A DNA stretch of 64,000 nucleotides from Zonotrichia leucophrys gambelii (taxonomy: Eukaryota > Chordata > Aves > Passeriformes > Passerellidae). The position numbers were made by a program, and so were the translations under genes. How positions within the stretch are numbered: position 1 is the stretch's first letter; each line of letters starts with the position of its first letter. The stretch spans positions 18,488,357 through 18,552,356 of the forward strand of contig NC_088178.1 of NCBI RefSeq assembly GCF_028769735.1. The letters run 5' to 3'. Shown in pieces: positions 13,407 to 26,332 of this stretch. The notes beneath the pieces were generated by a model. That model ran no database searches. It was not told the origin of the DNA and worked only from the letters and a program-made list of their open reading frames with translations.

Positions 13407-16400
13407 AGCACTCCAGGTGCTGTGCTTGAGGAGCGAGAGCAGACTTGGCCTCTCTGGTGGCAGCCCCAGCACCAGCAATGAGCTCTCTCACACCTCAGGC
13501 AGAGGCAGAGGAGCACCCACATGGAATTCTGCAGGATTAGGTGCTTACAGGGCTGGGGGCTAAGAGTACAGTCTGCCTTCACTGAAGCTTGTTAGGGATT
13601 CAACGTAATATTTTAATGGAGTGCTCCGTGGAACAGGGGTTTAGGGAGTGCTTTCAGTTAACTAGCACTTATTTCTTATTCTCTTCTCTAAAATATTCTC
13701 TTGGCTCAAGGGGGACAGCTCTCTTTGATCACCTGTGCTAGGTGGCTTATATATCAAGTACAGCACAGGTTAATAAATATGATTTCTGAAATGATTGCAA
13801 AGTTTCCTGGTGTTTGAAGCCAGAAGGGATCCTCAGATCATCTATACCAGGTCATTAAGGTTTACCAAGGCTTTATTCTAGACATAAAGGTGTTCATTAG
13901 AACAAAGAATTTTAGACCTCATGAGATTTAACTATGCTATAGGCAAAGACTGGAACTAATCCCCAATGCCCTTGCAATGGTAGGCAATTAATTAGATGAA
14001 ATATGCCTGGATGAGCCTAGAAAATAATCTTGATAATAGGTGTTAAAGAAGGAAAAACAAAAAATAAGGTCCAGTTTCAACCTCTAATCTTTGGATTTTG
14101 TTACATCTTGAACATTAAAGATAGATAGCTCTCAATTCCTGGAAATCTCCTTCTGTTACTACATATAAAAAGTAATCCCATTGCCTTTTAATATTTTTTA
14201 ACCAACTGAATACATCAAAATTGGTCTTGCATAGCAAATTTTATTTTCTAGTGTCAGGATCATTTTGGTAAGTCCTTTTAAAGTTCTTTCCAGGATTTCT
14301 ACCTGCCTTGAGAACTACATTTTTGTTGAGATCTTAAAAGAGCCAGTTCCAGTACCTTACCTACAAAGCAAACAAATCTTTGCTACCTTTACCTTATGTA
14401 TGACTTTTGGATCACATTTGTTATGTGACCACACTGCACCAATGGTATCATTCATTATCTTGGATGATTCCTAAATACCCACTGAAGGCACAAACAGGGA
14501 TAAGCATTTATCTAGGGAAACTTCCCAATAATAACTTTAAATTCTATAATGAAGGAAAAAATATAATCTTCATTGCCAAGAAAACTGTACTAGTTGCAAA
14601 TGCACAGTACCAAGCAGCTGACGTTTGTAGACACTTTAGAAATCTGCTTAGTTTAATACATTTTACCTCCACATTTGTCAGTGGGTTTCTCAATTGATAT
14701 ATTCTGGTAATTGTCAATGTTTTTGGCTTTGCATTACAGTTTTTACTTCAGATTGCTTTTCCTGGTGCCTGAATCTTTGATGTCAGCTACACATTGATTG
14801 ACTTCAATATTTGTTAAAAATGTTTCTTATTTACTTGATTTCCCTCACATTATTCACAGCTATAAACAATATTTCATAGGCTTTGGTATTTTTTGTCAGT
14901 TTAGCTATTATTGTGGGGTTTCTCTCAATGTCATAAGGATTTTGTCCTTTAATGTAAGGTGTTTTGTTGCCCCTTTCTTTTAATGTTAATTGCGTGGTTC
15001 ATTGTCACTGTTTAAATAGATGCACTCCTTTCTGTTTCCCACTAAAGGCTGGGGTCAGAATATATTTCTAAAGATTCAGTCTGTCTTTTGAGATCTTTGT
15101 GAAAGGGAAAAGTAGAGAGGAGCTGCTGGTACTGCTACTGAATTAAAAGTTCAGAAGAAATTCTGAATAAACCTGAAATGAAGCCAAGGCTGAAACACAT
15201 TCTAAACACATTCATATGCATGTACCAGGCTCCAAGTATTCTGCAGCAGTCTCAGTCTAAGGTCTGCTGCCTTTGTTTTTTTTCCTTTGTTTACCACATG
15301 TTTACTTGGAGATATAACACCAGGAGCAGAATCTCATTTGATGCCCTAAGATAAGCAGTATCCAGTTATGCTGGTGTGTAGAAAGGTGGTGTCCCTGGGA
15401 AATCTCAGCTGTTTGTTGAAAGTGGCATATTTCAATATGCGCCATTCTTGCTGAAAATTGAACTTGGATTTGGTCATATATTTTTAAAAACTGATCTGAA
15501 TTTGAATTGCTGGAGGGTTTTTTTTTTGTCCAGGTGAGTCTCATGGGAATGGGAATTTTGAGATGCTTAGTTCTGTGCTGGGTAGGGCAACATCCCAGAG
15601 TTAGTTCAGGGAGTGTCAGTATCAGTCACACTCTGATTGATGCTGGCATTGGATAACTGCATGTGTACCCAATTTTGATTACCTTTGAAGCAGAATTAGA
15701 CGGCATACTGCATTTGATAATCCTTCTAATCCACTCAGACTTCATGTGACTGACAAGGCAGCTGTTAAAGAGTGTGAGAAGCAAACCTTAAATGGTGATA
15801 GAAACTTTCTCCTGCATCTCAGCCTTTGTTCATTCCAGTCTGGATCCTCACCACTACGTTCTAATTGCATTCTTAGTATTTCTCAGCTGCAGCCCTTTGT
15901 AATGCCACTTGAAGGAGATATTTGGTCAATGAGCCTGTTTGCACAAACTGGAACTCTTCCCTATATGTACTTCAGCCTATTCATTTCCACAAGCAATGAA
16001 GTATTTCTTAATATAAAAAGATTCAACTCCCTCCATTTGATCTTCAGAAAAGACAGAATCTCTCTATAAAGAAATACATATATTTGGCCATAGGATGGTT
16101 CAGTGAGGCTCAGATTTCACAGCCTTCACTCAAGTTTTCATAAGGGTGTGCAGACTTAATACCACATAGCAAGGTAAACAGACAAACAAGACAGTCTGAT
16201 TCTGCTTTTTTTTTACCAGAAAAGTGTATAGTTTACCAAGTTTAAATAAAATTAAATTAAATTTTAAATTAAACATATTTGATTAACATAGGGACCTACA
16301 GGGAGCTGTCCCAAAATAGTATTTTTATCTTGGTTTTTCATTCGTTCTTCACTTTTTTTAAGAGAAAATGTGCTAGACAAGGTGTTGCTCCTATTAGTGA

Positions 16401-18390
16401 AACATCATTTAGGTATCAAAGGTAAAACAATTTTTAAGCCTATAAGTGAAAAGGAAGAGGTTTACATCAGGTGTACTTTTCATTGTTGAAAGCAGGAATG
16501 AAAAAATAGTATGTGAGACACTTATGATTTACAGTGTTTGCAAACCCACACAAACCTAATATGACAATAAATAAGACCAAGAAATCTAAGTTCAAATTTT
16601 ACACATCTTCACTATCTTCATAAGCCAGGTATCTAAATCTCCAGTTTCACATTCATGGCTGTAGGAATAAAATTCAGTATGAAAGTGTTTTTGTCTCAGC
16701 TGGGTCATTTTTCTGTATCAATTTAAATAATAGTATAGAATTTCAATCCATTGACAGGGCAAGGGCTTAACCTACTGACTTAACTGTCAATGAAGAAAAA
16801 TTTGTAAATCATTGTTAATGCTGAGGTAGTGCTTTGAGTATATTGCTGGTCCTTAGACTTTATTAATAAAAGCTGTCTATTTAGAAGTTCAGAAAACAGT
16901 TAATTATTCTTCCTTATTTACTTTTTGAGCAGGCTTCCATCCAGATTAAACTGTCCAGGTTGAAAAATTATCCTGAGTATTAACTTGTTGAATATCTTCC
17001 TTCTTGCACAATTATTCCTATTTCATTCAAGTAACAGTAGAGATCTTTTCTCCATCATTAATTAATAAACTTGTAGGAGTTCCTTCTTCAGAGCCACTTC
17101 TCCCTTCATTACCTAACCATGATGGGAATATAGAAAAATGTCTTGCATTGCACAGAGCCTTACAAACCCGTTCCCATCTTAAGGATTACAACATGGAAAT
17201 GAGCTATCCATAAATATTAAAAATTATCTGCTTCTCACAGATGTTCCCTCTGCCTATTATCTGCAAAATTTCTGGATCAAGTGTTTAATATGAATATGTT
17301 AGTATCCACTAAAGATTGCTTTTGGCAGCATATGTGTTGATATCAGCAGGAAATAAATAGGAAAACATTAAAAGGTATAAAACTTTAAAACAATAGCTTA
17401 GAGGTGTTTTATAAACTACAGATGGCTTATATCGTTCAAGTGGATGTCTGGTGTAGAATTAGAAACAGAGAAGACTGGAAGAAAACTTGAAAATGACTGC
17501 AAATAATGGGTCCCATGCAATATGTTGTATTTAAAGTAGAGATAAGCAAAATGAAAATCGCTGCTCTTTTCTTGTACCAGTAGTGAGGCCATGCTAGCAT
17601 TTGTCAATAGGAGTGGTGCCCCATTTTTTAATATCACGTTCTATAGAATGATGCTTGTCACTCTGGATCCTCTCCAACAAGATGATGCTTTCAACACTAG
17701 ATTGATCATTTTTCTGTGCTCACTCACAAGTCACAGCCATTGAATTTACATAAAGAGTTCATCCCATGCAGAAAAACTGCCAATATGTACAAATGAAATG
17801 GGACCTAGATGAAACAAACTTCCTTTTTTCAAATTATTAGTACTCTCTGTATCACCAGTGCTACTCTTTCTCTAAGTTTAAAAAAATCGTTGAATTCTCT
17901 TTGTGGAAAAACCATTTGGAAGTGTTCATGGTTGAACTTGGACTAAGCTCGCAGGTTCCATTCCTCTCCTAATCCCCCCAGCACTGTGAACTCATCACTC
18001 TGCAGGCAGTGAGAATGAGGAGGGAATTGACTCAGACAGAGAAAAAGAATATCACTGAAAGAGCAAGGGCAAAGCAAACTAGTGGTGTTTTAGCAGGCTG
18101 GTGTGAGCAGGATGGGAGGGCTCCATCAATCTAGAAAATAAAGAGCTTCTTTCTCATGATAAAATTGCAACAGTGACAATTAGTATCTTGTTACTTTTCC
18201 TTTTCTTATTTTAATTTTCTTTTGGTAAACTGTTGTGCTGCTATGACAGCTGCTCTGTTTTGCTGTTTTAGTAAGTGATGTGCAGTGTGGGCAGTGTGTG
18301 GTCTGCAGTTTGTGTAACACTCAGACTGATCAAAAGGCACTGCAGAGAGGTGCAGTGATCAATAGCATGGATGTTGATCATCACTGAACT
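13407..18390. other. Non-coding stretch; GC-rich patch to about 13560, then AT-rich
   Basis: The first 150 bases are relatively GC-rich, and the rest is AT-rich with no recognised gene. Open frames on both strands are short and low in complexity. An A/T patch made of TTAAA-like units lies at about 16240-16275. Confidence 0.5.
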
Positions 18391-18545
18391 TCACAGAATC
18401 GCAGAATGAGCTGAGTTGGAAGGGATCCACAAGGATCACAGAGTCCAGCTCCTGGCCCTGCACAGGATCATTCCCAAGAGCTACATCATCTACCTGAAAA
18501 TATTGCCCAAATGCTTCTTGAACTCTGCCAGGCAGTTTGTGCTAG
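18391..18545 (-). mobile_element. CR1 LINE 3' terminal fragment
   Basis: The + strand begins TCACAGAATCGCAGAATG, which is the reverse complement of the CR1 terminal repeat. It continues GAGTTGGAAGGGATCCACAA, GATCACAGAGTCCAGCTCCT and GGCCCTGCACAGGATCATTC, and the match fades after GCCAGGCAGTTTGTG. The wording is that of the CR1 group whose tail reads 'GGAGCTGGACTC' in sense, like the copy at 11384 but in the opposite orientation. Confidence 0.92.
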
Positions 18546-19170
18546 GATTTAATGTGAACTCTGCACCCTAGACATAGATTTTTTTCTGCTTTTAGAAGGT
18601 CGAATACCATTTCTATGGAAGGTCTAAATGAAGTCTGTACACAGAGTGCAGTAGCAATTTTTTTCCCTGCTGCCCTCAAGGACCTGGCACTTGTATAAAA
18701 GTTGTGGAGACCCCACTTGTCTGCTGAGTGCTCCTCCAGAGCAAACAAAAGACTAGAATCTGAGCTGTGGATTTTGATATTTTATAACCACTTGCCTGAG
18801 ACTTCTGAGCAAGGTTTTTCCATTTATTCAGCATTCTTTGAATCCAACCTTACAAGCAGAGGCAGCTGAGGTGTCTCAGTGGTGGCTACGTTAGCAGTAC
18901 TGATTGCATTTCCCTCAGTAGAAACTCCTCTAGCAGCTGCACTGAGGGAAAATTTCCTTCAATGGCTGACACAATAAGTCATGTCTCCTGACCACCGGTT
19001 CCTACAGAGAGACAGGAGTTTACTTTCCTCTCTTTACCAAAATATTCTGCTCTAACTAAATATGACATGTAGTCAGGGAAGAGAGTTTTGATCCAGAGCA
19101 TATTGTCAGAGTAAGCCCATGGCCAGTGTCAGTCATTCATATGGCACTAAAGTCTCACTCTGCCAAAAAA

Positions 19171-19262
19171 ATTTCACTTACCTGTGTCTAATAGTTACTC
19201 TCGGCTGGGAATCAGACTCACCATAAGCCCTCTTCTCAAGCACTGTGCTACCTGCCCACCTT
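19171..19262 (-). mobile_element. Possible ancient tRNA-derived SINE (MIR-like) relic
   Basis: Read on the minus strand, 19240-19250 gives TAGCACAGTGC, close to a pol III A box, and 19207-19218 gives AGTCTGATTCCC, close to a B box. The spacing is about 20-30 bases, as in a tRNA. Beyond the B box the text (CAGCCGAGAGTAACTATTAG, then ACACAGGTAAGT) follows the order of the MIR SINE after its tRNA head, with many mismatches. MIR-family SINEs predate the split of mammals and birds, and a few decayed copies survive in bird genomes. A decayed tRNA pseudogene or chance similarity remains possible. Confidence 0.4.
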
Positions 19263-20385
19263 CCTACATCAATGGTTTCACCAGCTTGCAGGATCACTTG
19301 AAAAAATCCAAAAAGGAGTCTACACTTATTGCTTATATGATATAATACAGAGTCCTCACACTGTTGGGACAGTGTTTTCAGACTGAAGCTTCTTATTCCA
19401 AGGCTTCATCACAGAAATGCCAGGAAGTAACCAAGTTGCACACACAGCACAAGAGCAATTGTTATTAAGACATTAGCAACCACAAAAGCTCAGTTCCAAT
19501 CTAAATGCTCAAATAAATGTCCCTAAATTAGGAATTGTGCTGTAGGTGTTGGAGAGAGACACACTGAGATATACACAGTGGTACATAGGATACTAATCTT
19601 CTTCTAGAAGATCAAAATTACAGCTTCAAAGAAACAAAAGCACCCAAAGCATTTTATCTTCAGATATGCTTTGGACAGGTAATATAATTTCAAAGGTGAA
19701 GTTGTTACTTACAAGAGCCTGTGTCCAAATAATAGGTTTGCTAAATTTCACAGGTAGAAACAGTACAAGTACAAAAGTGTTTGTCAATTTAAGGCTTTTG
19801 AAAATGCTCTCCAGAGAAAGGCTTTTGGGTCAGGTTAGCCGACAAAGCAGTCAGTGGATTTGATAGAAAATTTCTAAATTCCATGTTTTATCATTGTGAA
19901 AAAAATTCCCTAACAACCCCACAGTATTTGAGGATAAGACAAAAGTGCAAATGGAAGACAAAGAAAAGGAGTTTAATTTTTAAAATATTGTAAAAATATT
20001 GTTATTACTGCCTTGAAAATTACTTTAGGGGGAAGTACCCCACACTTGATTTTAAAAATCCTAGATTATTTCACTATGACAATTTATTGCAAGTGAGGTG
20101 TTTTCTAGTAATTGCCTATCCCAGTGTCCCAACTGCCCAGAAAAATAAAGCTGCTGAAGAGAGCCATGATTACGTGATGGTTTGCATTTCTGTATTCCCT
20201 ATTGAAGGAAAGCCATGGTGTGGTAGATAGACAGTGGTCTGAGTCTGTGTCTCAGTCTCCTTTGCAGTTAAAACACAACTGGAATGGGATATCTGGACCC
20301 AGACATTTATGAGCTCTCTCTGCACCACAGTTTAGGCTGAGTGAGTCAAACAGCAACACGTAAAGTTAATTTTTGTACATTGGCT
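19263..20385. other. Non-coding stretch
   Basis: This is anonymous AT-rich sequence. I recognise no gene or repeat. Confidence 0.5.
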
Positions 20386-20431
20386 TTTATATAATCCATG
20401 AGCAACAAAAGTCACTCATGGATTATATAAA
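20386..20431. repeat. Perfect 17-bp inverted repeat (hairpin) with 12-base loop
   Basis: The left arm is 20386-20402 (core ATAATCCATGAG) and the right arm is 20415-20431 (core CTCATGGATTAT). They are exact reverse complements over 17 bases and are separated by a 12-base loop. The stem is not simple (AT)n, because it contains a CCATGAG block. A template-switch mutation or a young insertion relic could make such a structure. The stem is shorter than usual for a microRNA precursor. Confidence 0.93.
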
Positions 20432-23400
20432 CTACACTTAAAGTTGTACAATATGTTTTGTTTTCTCATGCTACTCAAAAATCAGAATTCTCTACACCTA
20501 ATTGAACTATAAGTATATGGCAAATACGCAGCATGGAAAATGCTCAGTTCCTTGTCAAAGGCAAGATATGCAATAGGCTGGTTAAAACCTGTGACCTTTG
20601 GAACAACATTCATTTTATATTACTTACATTTTCAAAATGCTGAATAAAACAGACAAGTTAACAAAAAATAATGTGCAAGTTACCTCACATCATTTCATTC
20701 TCTTAGCAATGCAATGTTTTCAGCCAAGTCAAAACATCATAGTAAATTCACTGAGAGGTTTTCCATGAAATTCATTATAAAGGCTTTTGGAGGTACTGTT
20801 TTAATGGAAATTAATGCTGTATTAAGTGTGACTTTTCCCTTTTATCATTTGTGTTCCTGTTTTCTAACTGCAATTTCTACAAGCACAGAACTGTGGCTCC
20901 TTAAACATTAGAGAATAATAAAAATAAAAAGAAGTAAAAGGCTTTCATTTAAGTAGAAAGAAGGTTAGAGGGATCTATTTCTGTGACAAGAACGAGTGGA
21001 GGATGCAGACAATGCAGACTGACCTTGCTTATTCAATATGTAGTTAAAGCATAGACCTGTAGACAAAGAACTAAAGTGTCTTATGGTAAATGCCTCTGTT
21101 CTGGGATTGTTTTTTACTGTCAGTCATTACTTTTCTATTTTTAGCTTCAAGGCACCTTCTGCCTCCAGGCACTTAAGGGGGAATCTTGATGTCCCAGAAT
21201 CTGTGACCATCATTGACTTCTCTATCCCACAAAGCCAAGCTTAAAACGTAACATTTACACTTTCTCGTATGGCTTTTGATTCATACTTTAAAACAAAACT
21301 CCCTCTTATTTATTGATTGTTAGGACTTTTGGGGACAGATTATCAACCTTTTGCCTGCCTGCAGCACTGCTTTAGCAGAATAAAGGACAAGGAAATCTCT
21401 CCCTATTAAACTGTAGGGCAAAGACCCATCAGAGCTGTGTTTAGCCTCTGAACTGAGCCTGTTTTCAGTGTCTTTACCTCCCTTGCAGTCAGTGAGGAGA
21501 TGTGGATGCCTCCACAGATCCAGAGAATGCAATCTGAAGCCCTTGATACCATCTCCATCTACTCACTGTGATTTTAGTGGCTCACTGTGGCAAATTGCTA
21601 ATTTAGGAGCCTGAAGTTTAAGCTATACCTACCTATGTTTAGTATGATGAGACATGAGGGAGAAAACATCATAAGGCATTAACAGCAAAAGCCTTTTCAG
21701 AGCAATTGTCATCACTACCATTTGAAACAGCCCAGGATGCCTCAAACACTAAAGCATTTCATCCCTCAGCCGGATTCAGGAGAACAATTTAAAATTTCAA
21801 TATCCTGGAGCACAAATTCAGAATTTATCACATGACTGTAATTTGATCCTATCTCAGCTGTGAAGAGGACAGCATTTCTTTTGAAAATATCACAAAACTT
21901 TCATGCAAAGTTTTCTTAAAGTTTCCAATTGAGTTCATTCACTTTTATTCATATTAAAACCTTGCCAAAAATAGCTCAGTGCACCTTGTAGTACCATGAA
22001 ATCTGATAAATCTCATTGTCATGATATTTTAGCAGTGCTATGAAGACAGAGTAGGAACATTTGTGATTATTAAATTGTGTTATTTTTGAAGGCGTTCTGG
22101 ATAACATTTACGAATGTTACAGAACTGCACCAAATCAAAACACCCTCAAGCTGAAAAATTTATTTCCTTAGAGCTACTGCACATGGAAACATGAAACTAT
22201 AGCATATTAAATGTTGACTTTCATGTAGTAGACTGTTTTGTAGAGCTTCAGAGGATTCTGATAATAGCTGATGTTTCTTACAAATACATTCATATTTTAA
22301 AAATGGAATATTTTAAATGTGATTTTTCATCTGTGTTGTAATCAAAGATTTCTTGTGTTCTCAAAAAAAAGGTACCCAAAGAGCATTTCACTGTCAAAAC
22401 ACAAATTATAACATCCTGTGTCCCACATACAACAAACCCATCAATTTCACAGATTTTTGATGCACAATTCAGAAAAAATAGACAGCAACAGGTATTTCAG
22501 TAGCTTCAGAATTAATTTGAAATCCATATTAATTAGATAAATACTTTACATCCCTTTTCTGTAAGTGATACCTTTTTTCTGGTTAGAGAATAAAGTATGT
22601 GTCTTAAAATACTCTGATTAGATGTAAACTCAAGAGTTGAGCTAATTTTCATCTCCTGATCCAGAAGATTCCATGCTAAAGCAGAGTTAAAATAAGCAGC
22701 CCATTTTAGTGCTGCTTTTGCAGATTGAAGGAGAATGTGAGTTTGCTGAACTGTGAGCTTGCTTAGGAGCCTGATAATTTGAACTGTTAATTCAGTGGGA
22801 AGTTGCCCCCCTAAATTTTGGAATTCCAGGTGAAAATAATAGGGCTTGAAAATGGAACTTATGATATAAAATTGACATCACCTCAGTCAAAGTACTTTGT
22901 ATAGCTTGAGAAGTGCATTTCACCTTCAACATTTCTGATTTGCCATTTTTGTTTTTATGCAATATATTTACATTTAAAAAAAATAAAAAACTGAGCTATC
23001 ACTTAAACTTCTAATAGAAATAAATCTTTCAAATAATTCTCTTGCTTCAGTTTTCCTTTGAGTAAATTTATGTACATTTGTGTAAGAACGGCAAAAAGTT
23101 TGAAATTTTATAACAAAAAAATAAGAAATTATTTAGCATGACACAAAATGTCACAAATAATTTTTATTCATCCCAATCTGGCCCCTGTGTTAAACCAGTT
23201 CCCTTGGAACTTATTGTAAGATTGCAACTTCTTAGCACTTTCAAGCTACTTTTAAAAATAAATCAGTCGGTGTCTGTCTCCGCCTTTTCCACAAATTTGA
23301 AATCTAGAAAAATGGGTCCAAATTCAAGGCCAGAAGCAGATTATGTTGTGGGATGAGCTAAAGTCTCTTTATCTTAAAACCCTGTAGGTTTAAAATGGCA

Positions 23401-24170
23401 CCTTTCCAGTTCTGAAAAGGATCATTACCAGGATTTCACTGAGTACATTGCACTCTGAAAATGCATTTTTGATGCACAGAAGCTATTTTAGATCTCATTT
23501 AGTGTCTTTTTTTGTGACTACTTTCTTACCCTGCATAAAAGTAGAACAATTAGAACTTTGATATTGGGGGTCAGGAATTTTAAAAATGTGTTTCAATTTA
23601 AATTAAAGTAGCAAGTTCCTTCTCCCTAAAACAGTAGAGAGAAACTGTTATCATTATGTTTTACAGGGTTTTATTGCATTTATTAAGTGCAGTGTTAATT
23701 ACTCTCTTTCAGAAGAGGTACACAACAAAAAAATTTTTGTCATTTAAAGACTCCATATTACCAGAAAAATTATAGCTTTTGTACTATTGATGTCCTTAAG
23801 AGAAATTGTGAAGTGATTAATTTGATTACTACTGTCCCATTTTCTTTATTTAATACTTATACTGTGTTCAATGTTATTTTCTGAACTAGAGCTCAGAAAT
23901 GGGTGGTGGTTTAGTGGTATTTCATGACTTTCCATCACTCATTTTGGGTATTTGAAGATTATGACAAGAAAGAATTACATAGTCCATTAAAAAGAAGTAT
24001 CCCAAATGGAGAGTGTTGCTAGAGAAGCAGATGAGGCTACCTACATGCAGATTCTCAAGAAGCTGCTGATAATTAACATAAAGTTTATTATTGAAGGATT
24101 CTATGGCAGCACACCCCGAAGACAAAAAAATATTATCCCTACATTAGCTTTAAAATCACTTTAAAATCAT
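20432..24170. other. Non-coding AT-rich stretch
   Basis: I recognise no gene, RNA or mobile element. The open frames are short and show no family motif. Confidence 0.5.
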
Positions 24171-24551
24171 TTCAGTTGGAAAAGTTCCCCATGATCACCA
24201 AGTCTAATCCTTAATCCGGGACAGCTGCTACCCTTTAAACACCTCCAGGGATGGTGACTCAGCCACTTCCCTGGGCAGCCTGTTCCAGTGCTTGCCAGCC
24301 TTTTGGTGATGGAATTGTGCCTAATATCCCATCTAAACCTTCTGTGGAGCAGGATAAGGTCGCTCCTGAGCCTTCCTTTCTCCAGGCTGAGCATCCCCAG
24401 CTCCCCAGGCTGTTCCTCATGGGACCTGTGCTCCAGAGCCTTCACCAGCTCTGCTGCCCTTCCCTGGACTTTCTCCAGCTCCTCAAAGTCACTTTTGCAG
24501 TGAGGGCCCAGAAGGATTCGAGGTGTGGCCTCAGCAGTACCACGTACAACC
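24171..24551 (-). mobile_element. CR1 LINE fragment, 3' region
   Basis: The + strand carries CR1 antisense text: CACCTCCAGGGATGGTGACT, CTTCCCTGGGCAGCCTGTTC, TTTCTCCAGGCTGAGCATCC, GGACTTTCTCCAGCTCCTCA and GAGGTGTGGCCTCAGCAGTA. Reading the minus strand, an open frame of about 128 codons (24167-24553) comes from the 3' end of LINE ORF2 and the tail. It is a repeat relic, not a host gene. The terminal octamer repeat at the 3' end is not visible, so this copy is trimmed or diverged at that end. Confidence 0.93.
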
Positions 24552-25924
24552 ATTTCTGTTGGGAAATCCGTCCCTTCGCAGTGGAGTTGGTACTTAATGT
24601 AAGAATTGCTTAAAACATGATGTCTGATACAATAGCTGCGGGTGGAGATATTAACATTCTTAGTATCAAGGTTTCCATATTAAATATGACATTTAAGAAA
24701 AAATTCAATTCTGTGTTAACAATGAAATTGAGACAAGGCAGGAGAAACAGAGAAGTAGGAGAGAGAAAATTATTAAGAACCACAAAATGGCACTTACTCA
24801 AAATAGTTAGAAAATTCCCGTGGGATATAATGATTCAATGTCTTTATCTGTTTAAATCAGGAACTATACTTCAATTTCTCAGTCTCACATGAGTCATGTC
24901 ACTGCTGTATATCATATATTCTCGTCCCAGTATAGGGCCAGAAAAAGAAAGTCTTTTTTCTATTTATGGCTGATACATTTAAATTCATCTGACTTCACAC
25001 TTTGTGTCAATGTAGGGATGTTTCCCACTGAAGAATTTCAAGAAAAGTCTATGCAGGCTTATACTCAATAAAAATATAACTCAGCAGTTTACCTTAGAAA
25101 TGGGTGACCTGACCTTTACATTGGTGATCATATGTCTAAAAATTGCACAACAACTTAACAACTTTGATTTAAAATCTGTAGCCAGTGGTGCAAAAAGCAC
25201 AGAAGCAAAAGGATTGTGGAATGCTATGATAGGACAATATCAGCCTATAGAGAAAGGCTAAAAGTGAAAATAAAAGTAAGCTTAAAGCTTATCCACAAGC
25301 CCAATTATGAGAGAAAAGGAAAAATTTGAAATGGGAAATGAAAAAAAATTTAAAAAGACAGATGGAGTTATGGAGTTCAGTTGGCTAATTTTCTACCTGA
25401 CTGCCTGGATGAAAAACAGAGATGTACTGACCTTGTCCATCTGTATTTCTGAGAAACTCAAATTGTCAATCTGCTTCAGTTAACCAAAAAGCCTAGGTTG
25501 AATAGTTACTAACTGAACCCTAATCACTCATAAAATGTTTCTTAGCATTACAAAAAGTCAGAATTGTTCCTTGCAGATGTGTTCTGCCATTCATCCTGAA
25601 AACATGACTTGCTAATATCAGATGGCTGAATGGCTTTAGCTAAAATAAGGGCAGAATCTAAATTGCCACTAAAAGCTTACAGCGAATCATTTTTCCCCCT
25701 AATTTCCCCACAAATTTCAAAAGAGCTTTGTACCTCACTGACTTGTTTTTCGTTTTCCCACTTTGCTTCCTATTTCTGGTCATGGCCACGGTACAAATAT
25801 GAACATCTTGACATCAACGGTTGTTTTTTAGAACATAATAATTCAAATAAATTAAGCCCTCAGCTCCTCTCAACTATGGCTTTCTAACCTAACTAGAAAA
25901 GAGAATTACTGAAAATATTGAGCT
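24552..25924. other. Non-coding spacer between two CR1 copies
   Basis: About 1.4 kb of AT-rich sequence with no recognised content lies between oppositely oriented CR1 fragments. Confidence 0.5.
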
Positions 25925-26332
25925 CTTAGAAGCATCCAAAGGAAGGACACAAGGATGGTGAAGGGTCTGGAAAGAGAAGCCATATAAGGAGCAGCTGAGG
26001 TCAGCCTGGAGAAGAGGGGAGACCCCACTGCAGTCACAACTTCCTCATGAGGTGAAGAGGAGGCACAAGCATCAGCCTCTTTCCTCCTGTGACCACTGAC
26101 CTGAGGGGATGGCCTGGAGTTGTGCCAGGGGAGGTTTAGTTGAGATACTAAATAAAGATTCCTCACCCAGAGGGAGGCTGGGCACTGGAACAGGCTCCCC
26201 AGGGCAGTGCTCACAGCATTTGGACAATGCCCTTATGCACATGGTGTGACTCTTGGAGTGTCCTGTGCATGGGAATTGTGCTCAGTGGTCCTGATGGGGC
26301 CCTTCCACCTCAACCTATCCTATGATTCTATT
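25925..26332 (+). mobile_element. CR1 LINE fragment with 3' terminal repeat
   Basis: The sense CR1 text is clear: AGCAGCTGAGGTCAGCCTGG, AGAGGGAGGCTGGGCACTGG, CAGGCTCCCCAGGGCAGTGC, CATTTGGACAATGC, CATGGTGTGACTCTTGGAGT and finally CCTATGATTCTATTA, the terminal repeat. The 5' end fades near 25925. Frame disruptions mean no ORF2 protein survives. The tail resembles the copy at 11384-11530, so the two could belong to related subfamilies. Confidence 0.93.

Noticed and set aside
16821..16845. TGAGGTAGT, resembling a let-7 seed
   Set aside because: The match stops after the first bases, and no stem-loop arm is visible nearby.
24251..24613. 120-codon open frame (+)
   Set aside because: It lies antisense in a CR1. 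The minus-strand frame in the same place is the LINE's own decayed coding end.
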